DNA from: Aphrocallistes beatrix
Taxonomy: Eukaryota > Porifera > Hexactinellida > Sceptrulophora > Aphrocallistidae
Assembly (NCBI GenBank): GCA_963281255.1
Contig: OY725492.1
Span: forward strand, 744,001 to 808,000
Length of the DNA: 64,000 nucleotides
Reading direction: 5' to 3'
The position numbers and the translations under genes were made by a program. The notes beneath the pieces were generated by a model, which saw nothing but the letters and a program-made list of their open reading frames with translations, was not told the origin of the DNA and searched no databases. Positions 1 to 10,601 of this stretch are shown piece by piece; position 1 is the first letter of the stretch, and each line of letters begins with the position of its first letter.

Positions 1-114
1 CAATTTTCATTGCTAAGGCAATGCATATGGTTGATTAATAACGTAAGATGAGTTGGTTGAAACCAACTCATTTTGAATGAGAGTTGATTTTACCAACTCA
101 AAATGAGTTGATAC
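1..114. mobile_element. right end of a hAT-like MITE, cut by window start
   Basis: The stretch holds two small hairpins built on ATGAGTTGGT/ACCAACTCAT and ends in CAGCCCTG followed by catca. The same end (CAGCCCTG then catca) closes the small element at 48909-49046. The left end is outside the window. Assignment to a hAT-like group rests only on the CAG..CTG type of terminus. Confidence 0.35.
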
Positions 115-130
115 AGCCCTGCATCACAGC

Positions 131-283
131 AAAATAATATCCTTAATATTCTAACAATACAAATTTATTATAATTGATGCCCTATTGAATTAGTGTTATT
201 TCACTAATCGGAATAAATTCACTAATCCGAGCGATTTTTTCGATCATTGGAACAGAGCTGTTCGGATTAGCGAGGGTGCACTG
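131..283 (-). mobile_element. partial pogo-like MITE
   Basis: This is an inverted partial copy of the element at 6182-6513. It shares the terminal TTCGGATTAGCGAGGGTGCA, followed by CTG and a TA, and the internal run of cactaatcgg repeats. The other terminal repeat is missing. Confidence 0.7.
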
Positions 284-818
284 TACCACAGACGAATATA
301 TTGTGTTCGTATCAATTTCCGTATGGGCGTCTATAAAACCTAATACAGGTTAATCCCTATAAATCAAGTTGGATGTCTAATTTATTTGCACTTCACATCT
401 CTTAGTGGAGCTGCTCTATCAGTGTAACGACTAATATTTTTCAATTGTATTCCACCACTTAGTTGATTCTTAATTGATGGAATATTACTATAAACAAGTT
501 ACAATGGACATATTTGGTAATGCTGATTGAATTCTAAGAGCATAGGTTCTTAGCATTGTTAGCAGTTGATGATTAATATACTAAATGCTGAACTGAGCAA
601 TAATACTTAAGTAATAGATGGAGCATGCTATTAGATGTAAGGAGAGTCTACACAATTATAGATATACCAATATCCTTTAGAAATACTACTAATAGGAACT
701 CCCATGTTAAATTAAAGTCTATAGTTTATAGCAACTTCATGCAAGACTACATTTGCTTAGAATACTCAAGACATCAGCATAGTCTATCAGTTAAATCAGC
801 ATTGGGTGTCGGATTTAG
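284..818. other. no gene seen
   Basis: AT-rich sequence with no ORF that resembles a protein family. The 79-codon ORF at 625-864 runs into the repeat at 819-1018 and I regard it as chance. Confidence 0.6.
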
Positions 819-1018
819 TAGAGGCCGGCAACCTTTTAAATGGAGTGTGCCAGTTTGGCTATAATGTCAATATATTTGTGACCTTGTGTGCCAGTAGAAC
901 GCCTGCCTAGGGTAACCGATCCCTGAATATACATGAATGTCGGTCTGTCGACCCACAAATATTTTCAACTCCGCGTGACATCAATTTAGGTTCACGTGCC
1001 ATAAGTTGCTAACTCCTG
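819..1018. mobile_element. hAT-like MITE, family shared with 44659-44864
   Basis: The inner sequence (gtgtgcca, ccttgtgtgccagt, cgcctgcctagggtaa, gtcggtctgtcgaccca) is nearly the same as the element at 44659-44864. Both begin near AGAGGCCGGCAA and end in a GCT..CTCCTG type terminus, as imperfect inverted ends. No clean target duplication is visible here. Confidence 0.65.
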
Positions 1019-1370
1019 GGATCAGTACATGAAGACATAGAATGTCCATTAGTATTTAATATCTTTCGTGTCACAATACTCAGTGATCTAGATGTTTGTA
1101 TCGTCTATTCGTTACTTAGTGTACATAGTGTAGGACATTTTGAAATGAATTTTCTTTTAAGTTTTTGTAAAAAATAATTACTTGAGAATAAAATTCGATT
1201 CGTAAATGTGAATTGGATTGTCTGTACAAGCGATCATGTGAAATCTAAATGTCTGATTTCAAACAAAATGTCCATATGGATCTTTTTATGAGCATTATAT
1301 ACTTTTCCAGAATTTTATCACTTTCGATTTTTATAGTTAATTGTGGAGCAATATTTGTATTGAGATAGAC

Positions 1371-1993
1371 GTTATAATAGTGTTATAACAGTGTTATAAT
1401 ACGTGTTATAACAGTGTTATAACAGTGTTAAAACACGTGTTATAACAGTGTAATAACAGTGTTATAACAGTGTTATAACACGTGTTTATAACAGTGTAAT
1501 AACAGTGTTATAACAGTGTTATAACAGTGTTATAACACGTGTTATAACATTGTTATAACAGTGTTATAACACGTGTTATAACAGTGTTATAACAGTGTTA
1601 TAACACGTGTTACAACAGTGTTATAACAGTGTTATAACAGTGTTATAACAGTGTTATAACAGTGTTATAACACGTGTTATAACATTGTTATAACAGTGTT
1701 ATAACACGTGTTATAACAGTGTTATAACAGTGTTATAACACGTGTTATAACAGTGTTATAACAGTGTTATAACACGTGTTATAACAGTGTAATAACAGTG
1801 TTATAACAGTGTTATAACAGTGTTATAACAGTGTTATAACAGTGTACTAACAGTGTTATAACAGTGTTATAACACGTGTTATAACAGTGTTATAACACGT
1901 GTTATAACAGTGTACTAACAGTGTTATAACAGTGTTATAACACGTGATTTATAACAGTGTTATAACACGTGATATATCATCGTTATAACACTT
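1371..1993. repeat. 11/12-bp minisatellite with CACGTG palindromes
   Basis: About 55 tandem units of gtgttataaca are present, with an extra c inserted at intervals so that units become 12 bp and the junction reads ataacacgtgttat. Both GTTATAAC and CACGTG are self-complementary, so each 12-bp step makes an 18-bp perfect palindrome. Spacing between CACGTG steps is irregular, mostly two or three units. Variants (aataac, tactaac, acattg) recur in blocks, which points to higher-order duplication. Confidence 0.95.
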
Positions 1994-2050
1994 GATCAAA
2001 AGAAACTAGACTCCACTGTAAATTTCTATAAATCGAGTTTTAACAGTATA

Positions 2051-3069
2051 CAGGCGCAGTTCGCTTGCTTGCGCTGCGCGGCTTGCGGACACTTTGTGTC
2101 CGCCGGAGGCTCCTTTCGGTCGCCTGGGGTCACATTAGTTAATTATAAGGGAGATAGCATCTCTAAATATGTCCATCTTAGTGTTAAAATCGATATCACT
2201 CGAAAAATCACCAAATTTGTCAATTTTTAAAATTTTGATGCGTAATGATGACGTCATAACAAAGCGATGAGTCATCATTTTTTATGATAGTTGCATCATA
2301 TGTTAAGTATGTTAGTATACAGATTCTATTAAAATGTCAGCTTTCTATCTACTATATTAGCTGAGTTATGCTCGAATAACTGTATTGCTTAACTTTTAAA
2401 AATGTGACAATGACGTCATAATTCCATGATGAGTCAACATTTTGCTCTAAGCTCAGAACTTAGTGGAGCCATAGCTAAAAGACTCCCACATACCAAAAAT
2501 CAGCTTTCTGGCCCTGACAGTTTCTTTAATCAATTCGTTACAGATATATACACTACCCGGACTAAAGTATTCGACCACCACGAAAACCTCCATACAAATA
2601 GTATTAACGTGGATCTATTCATAATGGAATATGTGATCAAACAGAAGAGATATTCTATTTTTGATTTCAGATTCGTAAACTACACATCCGAATTACTATT
2701 TTTGATACTTTCAAATACAAATACTAATTCTCATTTAGAAAAGTATCAACCTCTGCCACTTTATATTACTAATCGCCACCATATATAATGGCTGTGACTC
2801 GGGACAAGTAGCATCAAGTATCAAAGGTAGATATTTATAATTTTGGGAGTTAGTAATTGATTTGAGGATCTCAATTATGAGTAATTAGAATGTGTAGATT
2901 AGGAATTAGAAATCAAAAATAGAGTATTTCTAATAATTTGTGTACATATTCCTTTATGTACAGATCCACTTTAATACCATTTGTATGGAGGTTTCTGTGG
3001 TGGTCGAATACTTTTGTCCGGGTACTGTATATATACACAAACATCAATCGATTGTTTTAATAGTAAGGA
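2051..3069 (-). mobile_element. Helitron-like element (family 1), split by a nested MITE
   Basis: The GC-rich 3' end (gcttgcgctgcgcggcttgc, reverse of the element) is at low coordinates. The 5' end is at 3069, reading TCCTTAC on the minus strand with a flanking A. Without the insert at 2551-3027 the copy is about 540 bp, the same length as the copies at 3606-4156 and 61239-61776. It has no coding capacity. Helitron-like is inferred from the TC start, the terminal hairpin and the A/T insertion site seen at 55730. Confidence 0.65.
2551..3027. mobile_element. Tc-like MITE, nested in the Helitron-like copy
   Basis: Terminal inverted repeats are CACTACCCGGAC on the left and GTCCGGGTACTG on the right, flanked by TA on both sides. 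At 477 bp it matches the 478-bp element at 10124-10601 in length and plan. The 120-codon ORF inside it spans repeat sequence and is not a gene. Confidence 0.8.
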
Positions 3070-3130
3070 TGTATTGATATATATATTATTGTCATTTGGA
3101 TTGAGTCTTCAGTTCAATGGGCTAAGTGTA

Positions 3131-3180
3131 GGGCATGCTAAATTTCCCGGACGGTCCCGTCCCGGAAATTAGGCATGCCA
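3131..3180. repeat. 50-bp near-perfect palindrome, copy of 24683-24733
   Basis: The arms read GGGCATGCTAAATTTCCCGG and, on the other strand, the same with small changes; the centre is GGTCCCGTCC. It is strongly GC-rich against an AT-rich background. The flanks ctaagtgt and ctaaactc may be a decayed 8-bp duplication. Confidence 0.8.
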
Positions 3181-3194
3181 CTAAACTCCTAATA

Positions 3195-3430
3195 TTGTGA
3201 CGAAGAAATTGTTATTTTTGCATCTACGAAAACACAACCACAAGTGTCGAATTGGCATATCTTTGTGATGCATTTATGTTTTGCAAACCAAATTTAATTT
3301 GTGAATATACTGCACCATGGATAATATTGAATTTGCAAAATTTTGTTCTCATTTTACTGTAAAGATAATAAATTAAAATCCCATAGGAAATGATTTGCAA
3401 ATGTGTAACTTGTCCGATTGAAATCAAACT
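3195..3430. repeat. dispersed repeat, partner at 49935-50215
   Basis: Shared blocks include gaagaaattgt, aaaacacaaccacaagtgt and cccataggaaatg. This copy ends in aacttgtccgattgaaatca. The copy near 49935 begins with the inverted form gatttcaatcggacaaactt. The full element therefore probably had inverted ends, each copy keeping one. Confidence 0.6.
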
Positions 3431-3605
3431 TAAAGGAAAAGATACGAATATGTAGGTGAACAAACCTAGGAATTTTCAACACAACCAAACGAAAGCAACT
3501 ACTCCAGACTCAAAGCATACTGAGTACTCTTCGTAGTGGGTAGACAAAAGAATATTTGAACTATGAAAGTAAAAATATAATCCCTTCATTTGACTATATT
3601 ATTAA

Positions 3606-4156
3606 CAAGCGCGCGCTTCGCTTGCTTGCCGCTGCGCGGCTGGCGGACACTTTGTGTCCGCCGGAGGCTCCCTTCGGTCGCCTGGGGTCACATTGATTAA
3701 TTATAAGGGAGATAACATCTCTAAATACGTCTGTCCTACTGCTATAATCAATATCGCACGAAAAATCACCAAATTTATCAATTTTTAAAATTTTGATGAG
3801 TAATGATGACTCATAACAAAGTGATGAGTCATCATTTTTTGATGATAGTTGCATCATATGTGAGATATGTTAGTATACAGATTCTATTAAAATTTCAGCC
3901 TTCTATCTCCTATAATGGCTGAGTTATGCTCGAATAACTCTGTTGCTTAACTTTTGAAAATGTGACAATGATGTCATAATTCCATGATGAATCGACATTT
4001 TGCTCTGAGCTCAGAACTTACTGGAGCCATAGCCAAAAGACTCCCACATGCCAAAAATCAGCTTTCTGTGCATGGCAGTTTCTTCAATCAATTCGTTAGA
4101 GAGATATATATATACACACACATACACACACATTAATCGAGTTTTAATAGTAAGGA
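3606..4156 (-). mobile_element. Helitron-like element (family 1), complete
   Basis: A 551-bp copy with the GC-rich hairpin end at 3606 (CAAGCGCGCGCTTCG on the plus strand) and the TCCTTAC end at 4156 on the minus strand. The base outside the 5' end is A and outside the 3' end is T, with no target duplication. No protein is encoded; the ORF at 3594-3857 is repeat sequence. Confidence 0.7.
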
Positions 4157-4690
4157 TGTTATATCAAATAACCATCATTGAGTCATACAATATAAGCTAT
4201 GATAGAGTTCAGATAGTATTTCCCAGTGTATTTAATACATAGTGTAATACTCTTCTTATTCAAATACATGATAGGTGAATTTAGATGGTAAGATCAAAGA
4301 CAAGCAATCGAGAGAGAAAATAGAGATTTATTTTCATACTTTCCCTCTAGATACTTCTTAGAAGTTATGCAAAGAAAGTAGGCTACCACAACAAGAGAAT
4401 TAAACTCTGGATAATTTACGCGAAAATGTTAACATTGTATGCCATTGAATACAGAATAAACATATATAAATAGAAATATATTACTCAAGATTCTGAGTAA
4501 ATCTATCAGTTTAAATTTATTAAGAAAAAGGATATCCAAAATTACCAATATACATCTCTGTTTTCGCCAATGGAATAATCTACCTTTTTCTGATTCTAAC
4601 TTCTTCGAACTTTTATCCTTTGGTTATTTTCCAAAATTCCCATCTTCTTGGCACGCGATTGCATTCAAAATAGGCACCATATGTGGACGA
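4157..4690. other. spacer, probably decayed upstream part of the next fragment
   Basis: No intact gene. The part just left of 4691 (tttcgccaatggaataatct and onward) is richer in codon-like pyrimidine runs and may be the eroded middle of the membrane protein copy that ends at 4915. I cannot align it with confidence. Confidence 0.35.
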
Positions 4691-4915
4691 ATGAAAATAG
4701 TATTCATCTATCTGATGGAGTTATATATATTTTTCGCATATTTTTTTGTTTCCATAAGTATTTTAGTAAAATTGTTTAATCGAAGGAAGAAGTTCAATCA
4801 CGTGAATGATTGGATAACTCGCCCTCTGATGGAAAGGTACCGCTCTAGTATGGAGGAGAGAAGAACTCAGCAAAGACCTCCTTCCATTCAGGCGTTTAGA
4901 TCTTTTGTTTATTGA
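4691..4915 (+). pseudogene. C-terminal fragment of a multi-helix membrane protein (family M), copy 1
   Basis: It translates to a hydrophobic helix (LYIFFAYFFVSISILVKLF), then RRKKFNHVNDWITRPLMERY, and ends RSFVY followed by a stop. The tail from FNHVNDWITRPLMERY onward is almost identical to the end of the copy at 13062-14105 and is recognisable in the copy ending near 6880. The rest of the protein is missing upstream. The family is not one I recognise. The basic, Arg-rich tail after the last helix suggests a cytoplasmic C terminus (inference). The ORF at 4912-5124 directly downstream has membrane-like composition, but I cannot tie it to the family. Confidence 0.7.
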
Positions 4916-5124
4916 GAATTATGATATTACTAATAAGGCCTATGTTTAATGTGTTTTATGCTTTACTATATTTATTTGTTGCTATAATATTCATTTCCCT
5001 TTCTATAATATTCATTTCCTTTTTGATGTCCCATGACGATTTAGCACCAGAGACCTTTCATTCAACATCCACTGAATTCGTTATCAGAAACGAGAATAGG
5101 TTATTTGGTCTCAGTTCAAATTAA

Positions 5125-5507
5125 GTACATTTTGCAAAATTCCCCAAATGGCACTTTTTTTCAGATCACAAAAAAAAATTTTCAGATCACAAAAAAATCT
5201 GATCCAATTGGTCCTCAAAATGCACTGATCTGAACACCTTCTATTTCTACAAATTGTTTAAGGAAAATGTGTGAGCTGATTTTTCATAGAATTTGAAGAT
5301 AACTTGAAAAGCAGTGGGCCCTGATTCACGATTTTCTTAAAACTCACCATACAAAACACAATTCTAAGTCATAGAATCGAAAAATCTTTCAAAATCATTG
5401 AAAATATTCGAATTACAATCTCTAAGGACCATAATAACTAAGATCGTTTGAGTATAATAAATTTTATACCTAATGAAGCTTGTAACAGAACTTAATTGAC
5501 ACCCTGT
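5125..5507. mobile_element. spacer ending in a mariner-like terminal repeat
   Basis: Mostly featureless, with a direct repeat of ttttcagatcacaaaaaaa near 5157-5205. The right end reads ttgacaccctg followed by TATA, the usual look of a Tc/mariner terminus (CAGGGTGTCAA inverted). The matching left end was not found. It stops exactly where the inverted duplication (5508 onward) begins. Confidence 0.4.
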
Positions 5508-6905
5508 ATATTACGGATGCATTATCTGATAAATAAAGTGCTAGCATATTATTGGTCAAGTTTCCAATTTATTCTGATATAATATATATCCATCGAATAG
5601 CCTTATTGAGTCAACATTATTCACAAATTAATGAGTAGATTACAACATACATATATTATTAAGATGAAATATGAAAATTACAACAGTCATTACTTCATAC
5701 TGAGTTGTATTTTTTGTTCACAATTTATCTTATCCGATTTTAGCTCACACAATTAGATAATAGTTTCCATTTGTTCCAGAGAATGAATAATCCATGAAAA
5801 ATTGGATACAATTACGCCGAGTTTATTATTGCCTATACTCTGTCTGTTTCTATTCGTTTTAAGGAGAGCTTTCATCAATTTACCATGCAAACTATGAGTG
5901 AGGAAATACAGTTTGTATATCTTAATTCGAGTTGTTCTCAAGTCAATAATGTCTCTATTCTTCGAAACATTTTATTGTGGCAATTATGTATTTACTATTC
6001 TTTTACTCTGTTTGATATTCGTGTGTACACTTTTTCTTCTTGTGCTTTCTATGTCTTGTTGAAAGGAAGAAGAGATAAAGCTTTTTACCATTCTTCTCGT
6101 AAGGATTTTTTGGAAAAAAAGAGAATCACCAAACAATACTTTTATACACAAATTTTCAGTTTGTTCAGTTTATTCATAATACAGTACACCCTCGCTAATC
6201 CGAACAGCTCTGCTCAAATGTTCGAAAAAATCGTTCGGATTAGTGAATTTGTTCCGATTAGTGAAATAACACTAATTCAATAGGGCATTAATTATAATAA
6301 ATTTATATTGTTAGAATATTAAGGATATTATTTCGCTATTATTGCTTATTTAACGAGGTTTCTCAATCTTAATGATAAATTTAAGTTTATAAACGTTTAT
6401 TCAAATCATAGAGGCGAATAAAATTATATTTTGGGTGTTCGGATTTTAAGAATGAAGTGTTCGGATTAGCGAGGGTTCGGATTAGCGAGGTTCGGACTAG
6501 CGAGGGTGCACTGTACTTTTATATTACATTTCCAATTTCTTCGAAATCATCATTAATATTTTTTCTAATCCCCTTCTCTTTCAATATATTTTTTAGGATA
6601 TTTTCCTAATTTTCCTTCTAAAAGTCCAATTTTATGAACATGGTAAACCGTTTTTCTGATATCTTCCAACTAATGTGTACAATTTTACTAGAATTGTACG
6701 TCTTTCTACAGTTATTTGTGTCACTATTTGTTAAAATTGCTTATTCGGAGGAAGAAGTTCAATCACCTGAATGATTTGATACCTCGCCCTCTGATGGAAA
6801 GGTACCGCTCTAACCTGGAGGGGAGAACAACTCAGCAATTCTTCATTCAGGCTTTTAGATCTGGCCGTGTCTACTGATAATAACTCTCTTAAAACATAAA
6901 TCAAC
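5508..6905 (+). pseudogene. family M membrane protein, copy 2 (arm of inverted duplication)
   Basis: On the plus strand, short open stretches in shifting frames give pieces that match the copy at 13062-14105. The matched pieces are LCLFLFVLRRAFINLP, then YVLLKGRRDKAFYHSSRKD (frame open at 5885-6181), and after the inserted element RRKKFNHLND and PLMERYRSN near 6750-6830. Stops and frameshifts interrupt it, and the element at 6182-6513 splits it. The block from about 5508 to 6905 is repeated in inverted orientation at 11478-12541. It is a dead gene copy. The family's function is unknown. Confidence 0.75.
6182..6513. mobile_element. complete pogo-like MITE
   Basis: A 332-bp element starting CAGTACACCCTCGCTAATCC and ending GGATTAGCGAGGGTGCACTG, with TA on both sides. 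The inverted paralogue near 11863 shows the unfilled site with a single TA (acaatacttttatatt on the reverse strand), so the borders are certain. The right end carries two extra terminal-repeat copies. Confidence 0.95.
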
Positions 6906-7199
6906 TTTTGTAATATTTTCAACCTGTGACACAAGAGGCAGTACATCACCATCATGTATAGTAATAAAAAGTGACACACGTGGCACAAGGTGGCAGTGAT
7001 TGATAATTCCAGAAAACATTGAGAATTAATAGTTGATTAGAAATTTCCTGCAGTAACTAATTCGAATACGAAGATTTCGAATTTGAAACCCGGTTAGTTA
7101 TCACTTCCCATTTCGGAGCTTTATCTTCATGAATAGACCCATTTCAGTATTAAATGCACTTGAGATAATGAAGTGTGCAAATACTTCTGTCGGGGTAGT
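6895..7199. mobile_element. right part of a Tc-like MITE
   Basis: It matches the right half of the element at 48379-49298 through shared blocks such as gcacaaggtggcagtgattg, aatagacccat and aagtgtgcaaatactt. It ends in a cggggtagta terminus. The left end is missing. Confidence 0.7.
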
Positions 7200-7702
7200 A
7201 TACAGGTATTACTTTAACAGTAGACGCAACATACGGTAGCCACTGACTCCTATAAATATAAGTAATATTAGTATATATTAAGTAAAGTGATTCACACCAG
7301 GTATGTATATAAATTGTATCAATTGTAATCTGTGGTAAAAGTTTGAACCATTTATAATGAACTTATGATGAAGGAAGAATTATCACTAATCTTATCTTCC
7401 TTGTCAACTTACGTATTCTTCATTACAATTTACTTGAACTTTTTATAACCGATATACAATGATTCCACATTTGCACACTGCTGTATATAGTAATTCTATT
7501 TAATATGACTCATTATAGGTATTTATCCAATCATATGCATTCAGCATTGAAAATAAATAGGTTTGCTGGTAATCAAAAAGTGTATAAATGTAACTTTTAA
7601 ATTAAATAAATTGGCAAATATTAACATTCAAAATTCGCAAATATCGCTAAATATGATAAACTTCAATCCGTTAAGGAAATAGACATAATTCTTAAGTTCT
7701 AT
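7200..7702. promoter_or_regulatory. 5' flank of the 7703 gene; no defined motif
   Basis: AT-rich spacer that must hold the promoter and 5' UTR, but no clear core element stands out. The reading frame of the next gene stays open back to 7625 without an ATG (stop at 7622-7624). An upstream exon therefore cannot be excluded. Confidence 0.3.
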
Positions 7703-8812
7703 ATGTTAGTGCCAGCGATCATGACTAGTCTGATGTTATCCATACTTTGGACTGTCTACTTTGTGAAGAGAATTATCCATTTTATCAAATTGTATCGCGA
7801 ATGCATTCAAAAGACGCAATCTGATCCATTCATGAACTTCTTAGAAGCAGCACGTCATCATAAATCAGAGATAATTAAATACATCTTCTTGTTATTGCTA
7901 AACAATGTTGAAATTGGTTCTATGACAATATACTCAATAGGAAGCATGCTCGCGAATCTTTTCAATACCAATGAACATCTCTATTCACCTAACAGGGCAT
8001 CATTGAACAACTGCAGTAGTGAATTGATCCAGACTCAAATTTTTGGTCTTCGTTTGATGTATGAAAATCCAATTAATTCCATATTAGTCACCACGGGACA
8101 GGTAGGAATTATGACGTCACTAGCTTTAGGGATTTGCTTGATGAAATACCTTCATGAAATTCTGCATAACATTGAGGCTAACCCGTATCCATACATCAGA
8201 CGTTTGCTCCTAATTACTGGTCTGGTGGCATTATCTCTTATGATGACGGGAACTGTTCCACAGTTAATGATAGTCCACTACTTAACTGAGCCAATAGCGC
8301 AATTGGTATACCTCTGTATATGGGTTAAACAGGTGAGGATATTCCATAGAACATTGAAGTGGAGAACAGTGGAGTTTCAAATACGAAGTAGACACCAAGG
8401 ATTGGTCAGAAGATCAAAAGTCAATTCTTATCAGTTCGCACTGATCATGTGCAGTGTTGGTGTCTCATACGCATGCTTTATTCTTGGAGAATGTCTCCAG
8501 CAATACTCTTCACTTGTTGCATTAACTTTGTACTATGGACCATGTATGTTTCACTATTTTTATGGAACCCCATACTTCCAGCAACTGTTGTCAACTCAAC
8601 AACAGACTGAACATCTTGAAATCGTCCTTGTAACTTCAGCCTCTGTTTCAATGGTACTTGTTAGCTTTGGAGGTCTTCTGATCGCAACACAGTACATTTT
8701 AAGTACTGTATTATTTTTTGGGAAAATCTTGACTGAGAAGTTGAAGTTTCGCTGTGGAAGAGTACGTACCAGATTTACACCTAGCCTCACTCAACACCTT
8801 TTACCTAACTAA
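7703..8812 (+). CDS. intact single-exon seven-helix membrane protein, family unknown
   Basis: 369 residues without internal stops. Hydrophobic segments lie at about residues 5-24, 59-83, 126-150, 167-192, 195-212, 243-263 and 308-338, which suggests seven membrane helices. Basic loops (RIFHRTLKWRTVEFQIRSRH at 212-231; KLKFRCGRVRTR near the end) would be cytoplasmic under the positive-inside rule. No class A, B or C GPCR signature, such as DRY or NPxxY, is visible. Layout resembles the broken family M copies nearby: a charged stretch before helix 2, a basic loop before helix 6 and a basic tail after the last helix. Direct residue identity is low. It lies between the two arms of an inverted duplication. 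The start at 7703 is the first ATG, but the frame is open upstream to 7625, so the true N terminus may be longer. Function is unknown; a chemoreceptor-like role would be speculation. Confidence 0.75.
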   Translation: MLVPAIMTSLMLSILWTVYFVKRIIHFIKLYRECIQKTQSDPFMNFLEAARHHKSEIIKYIFLLLLNNVEIGSMTIYSIGSMLANLFNTNEHLYSPNRASLNNCSSELIQTQIFGLRLMYENPINSILVTTGQVGIMTSLALGICLMKYLHEILHNIEANPYPYIRRLLLITGLVALSLMMTGTVPQLMIVHYLTEPIAQLVYLCIWVKQVRIFHRTLKWRTVEFQIRSRHQGLVRRSKVNSYQFALIMCSVGVSYACFILGECLQQYSSLVALTLYYGPCMFHYFYGTPYFQQLLSTQQQTEHLEIVLVTSASVSMVLVSFGGLLIATQYILSTVLFFGKILTEKLKFRCGRVRTRFTPSLTQHLLPN

Positions 8813-8928
8813 TGTGACTGAAAAAACGTATTTTATATGACTATTCTTGTGTACTATTTTTCTTTTTCATTGTTAATTAATTAAGTTTTGTTATTGAGAT
8901 TATACAAACAAATGCCCTTTCTTTCGTG

Positions 8929-9005
8929 CAGAGGTTGGCAGGTTTGAAACTAGGCTTTTCCGTAAATTATTCGAACAAGCATAATTTCATACTTGCCAAC
9001 CTCTG
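8929..9005. mobile_element. 77-bp hAT-like MITE
   Basis: Ends are CAGAGGTTGGCAGGTTTGAA and, inverted, TTGCCAACCTCTG. There is no internal coding sequence, and no exact 8-bp flank repeat could be read. Confidence 0.7.
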
Positions 9006-9119
9006 GAAAGAAGCAAGTAGTATTGAATGGGACATTTAGTTATTTAGCAGGACATAGTATTTACAATTGTCCTATACACTGAAAAGCGGGATATCCTTCA
9101 ACATATGTCTGAATCGAAA

Positions 9120-9820
9120 AACCCCTAAAATTTTGCTTGTACAATGGAAATTATTTTTTCAGTTTCTTTATCCGAACTTTTAAAATGATGAGTAAGGAAA
9201 GACTTGCATTCTTTTTTAGCTTCTCTTTTTGAAATTTTTTCACACATCGCATCATTTTCGCCTTCTTCTTTTAGTTCTTTGAAAGATTTTTGTTTCTGAT
9301 TACCAAAAACATGCCATATCTATTTTCAAATCTTCCGATTTAAATTTTTCATCTATGGTGTCTAAACCGTCTTCAAAACTTTATGTTTTGCTTGAATACT
9401 GCCTAAATAATCAGCGTCTAGAGCCCTTTGTAAATCAATGATTTGTTGATATTTGTCTCCTCTCTCCTTCCCTTGGTTCTTGGCTATTTCATAGATTAAT
9501 ACTAGTACAGAACCACCTCCTATAATCACTACTGCACCACCCACTGCAGGTGAGACTGTGAGTGTAAATTCACTGGTTGCAGCCGCTAAGGCTATATATT
9601 TTGCGAATATTGAATTAATAGCCTCTACAGTACCAACTGATCCGCCGCCCAGTGCACTTACTGCACTAACCACTGCACCATCTGCAGCACCAATAGCTGC
9701 ACAACCTACTGATCCTCTTACACACAATGCACTTGTTTTTATTTCATCTTTGACACTAACTTCTGAGGCATCCTCACGCTTAACAGCAAGTTTATATTTT
9801 GAAATACATATTTCAGTGTC
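9120..9820 (-). pseudogene. Gly/Ala-rich hydrophobic protein ORF with two frame breaks
   Basis: On the minus strand, a frame open from about 9820 to the stop at 9362 reads a charged stretch (KREDASEVSVKDEIK). A long small-residue hydrophobic region follows (AAIGAADGAVVSAVSALGGG and later GGAVVIIGGGSVLVLIYEI). It then becomes charged (KNQGKERGDKYQQIIDLQRA). Beyond the stop, convincing coding sequence continues in a second frame (DGLDTIDEKFKSEDLKID) and then a third (KSFKELKEEGEND, later KREAKKECKSFLTHHF) to a stop near 9120. This looks like one protein broken by two frameshifts. The Gly-rich double hydrophobic segment recalls membrane-inserting hairpins, but I recognise no family. An AG acceptor near 9820 would start an exon in phase 1. 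It could be a recent pseudogene or carry sequencing errors. Confidence 0.5.
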
Positions 9821-10123
9821 TACTCAACTTGAGTATGTATATGCATGATTCTAGAATAATTACATTACTTAAGAAATAACTCACTCTTGTTGTTTTGGTA
9901 GTATTCACAGGTCTTGGACTGGCTCGATACCATTTTCACGAGAGCACCATCTTTTTGTAAATTAAAAACTTCATGAAGTGTTCTATATCTTTGTAATTTG
10001 AAGTAGAGTCAGGCGCGACACAAGACATCGTCCAAATAATATTTTATGCCGTTAGTGTTGTCAAGTGAGGTATTCTAAATGAATAATAGAAATAATATGT
10101 AGCAAAAAATACATTATTGTATA
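9821..10123. other. no gene seen
   Basis: AT-rich spacer. No ORF of note and no repeat that I could match elsewhere in the window. Confidence 0.5.
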
Positions 10124-10601
10124 CACTGCCTGAACAAAAGTATTCGTACACCCCATAATTCCCCATACAAATAGTTATAATACTGATTTATTTAGCAAGT
10201 TGAGGTATTTGATTGGTAAGAGATTCGCTTAATGTAACTTCAAATTCAAATTCTCCATATTCGAATTATTCACTTTTTAACCTTTCAACTTGTTCATACT
10301 CCCACAAGGTTAAAAATTTTCAAACTGTGCCACTTCATACCACCAATGTCATCATATACAATGGTGATCACTCGTGACATGTGTCATAGGAAAGCAAATG
10401 CTAAAAATACTTAATCTTGAAGATGAGTAATTAAGTTGAAAACTTATAAAGAGGGTAATTTGAATGTGGAGAATTCGAATTTGAAGTCAAATTAAGCGTT
10501 ATCTCTTACCAATTAAATACCTTGACTCGCTAAATAAATAAGTATTATAACTATTTGTATGGGGAATTATGGGGTGTACGAATACTTTTGTTCAGGCAGT
10601 G
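10124..10601. mobile_element. complete Tc-like MITE with long terminal repeats
   Basis: 478 bp between TA dinucleotides. The inverted ends start CACTGCCTGAACAAAAGTAT and extend at least 80 bp, including a ccccataattccccatac block on the left and its complement on the right. It has no transposase ORF. Relatives lie at 2551, 12542, 16881 and 48379. Confidence 0.95.

Noticed and set aside
1371..1993. Regular short repeats as a possible CRISPR array
   Set aside because: The units are directly tandem with no unique spacers, and the context is animal DNA. It is a minisatellite.
2426..2788. 120-codon ORF at the left end
   Set aside because: It starts in one mobile element and ends in another nested in it, so it cannot be an old gene.
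8596..8790. Antisense ORF within the 7703 gene (and similar shadows over the GAIN exons at 15054, 25829 and 27161)
   Set aside because: They overlap well-supported coding sequence on the other strand and have no domain of their own.
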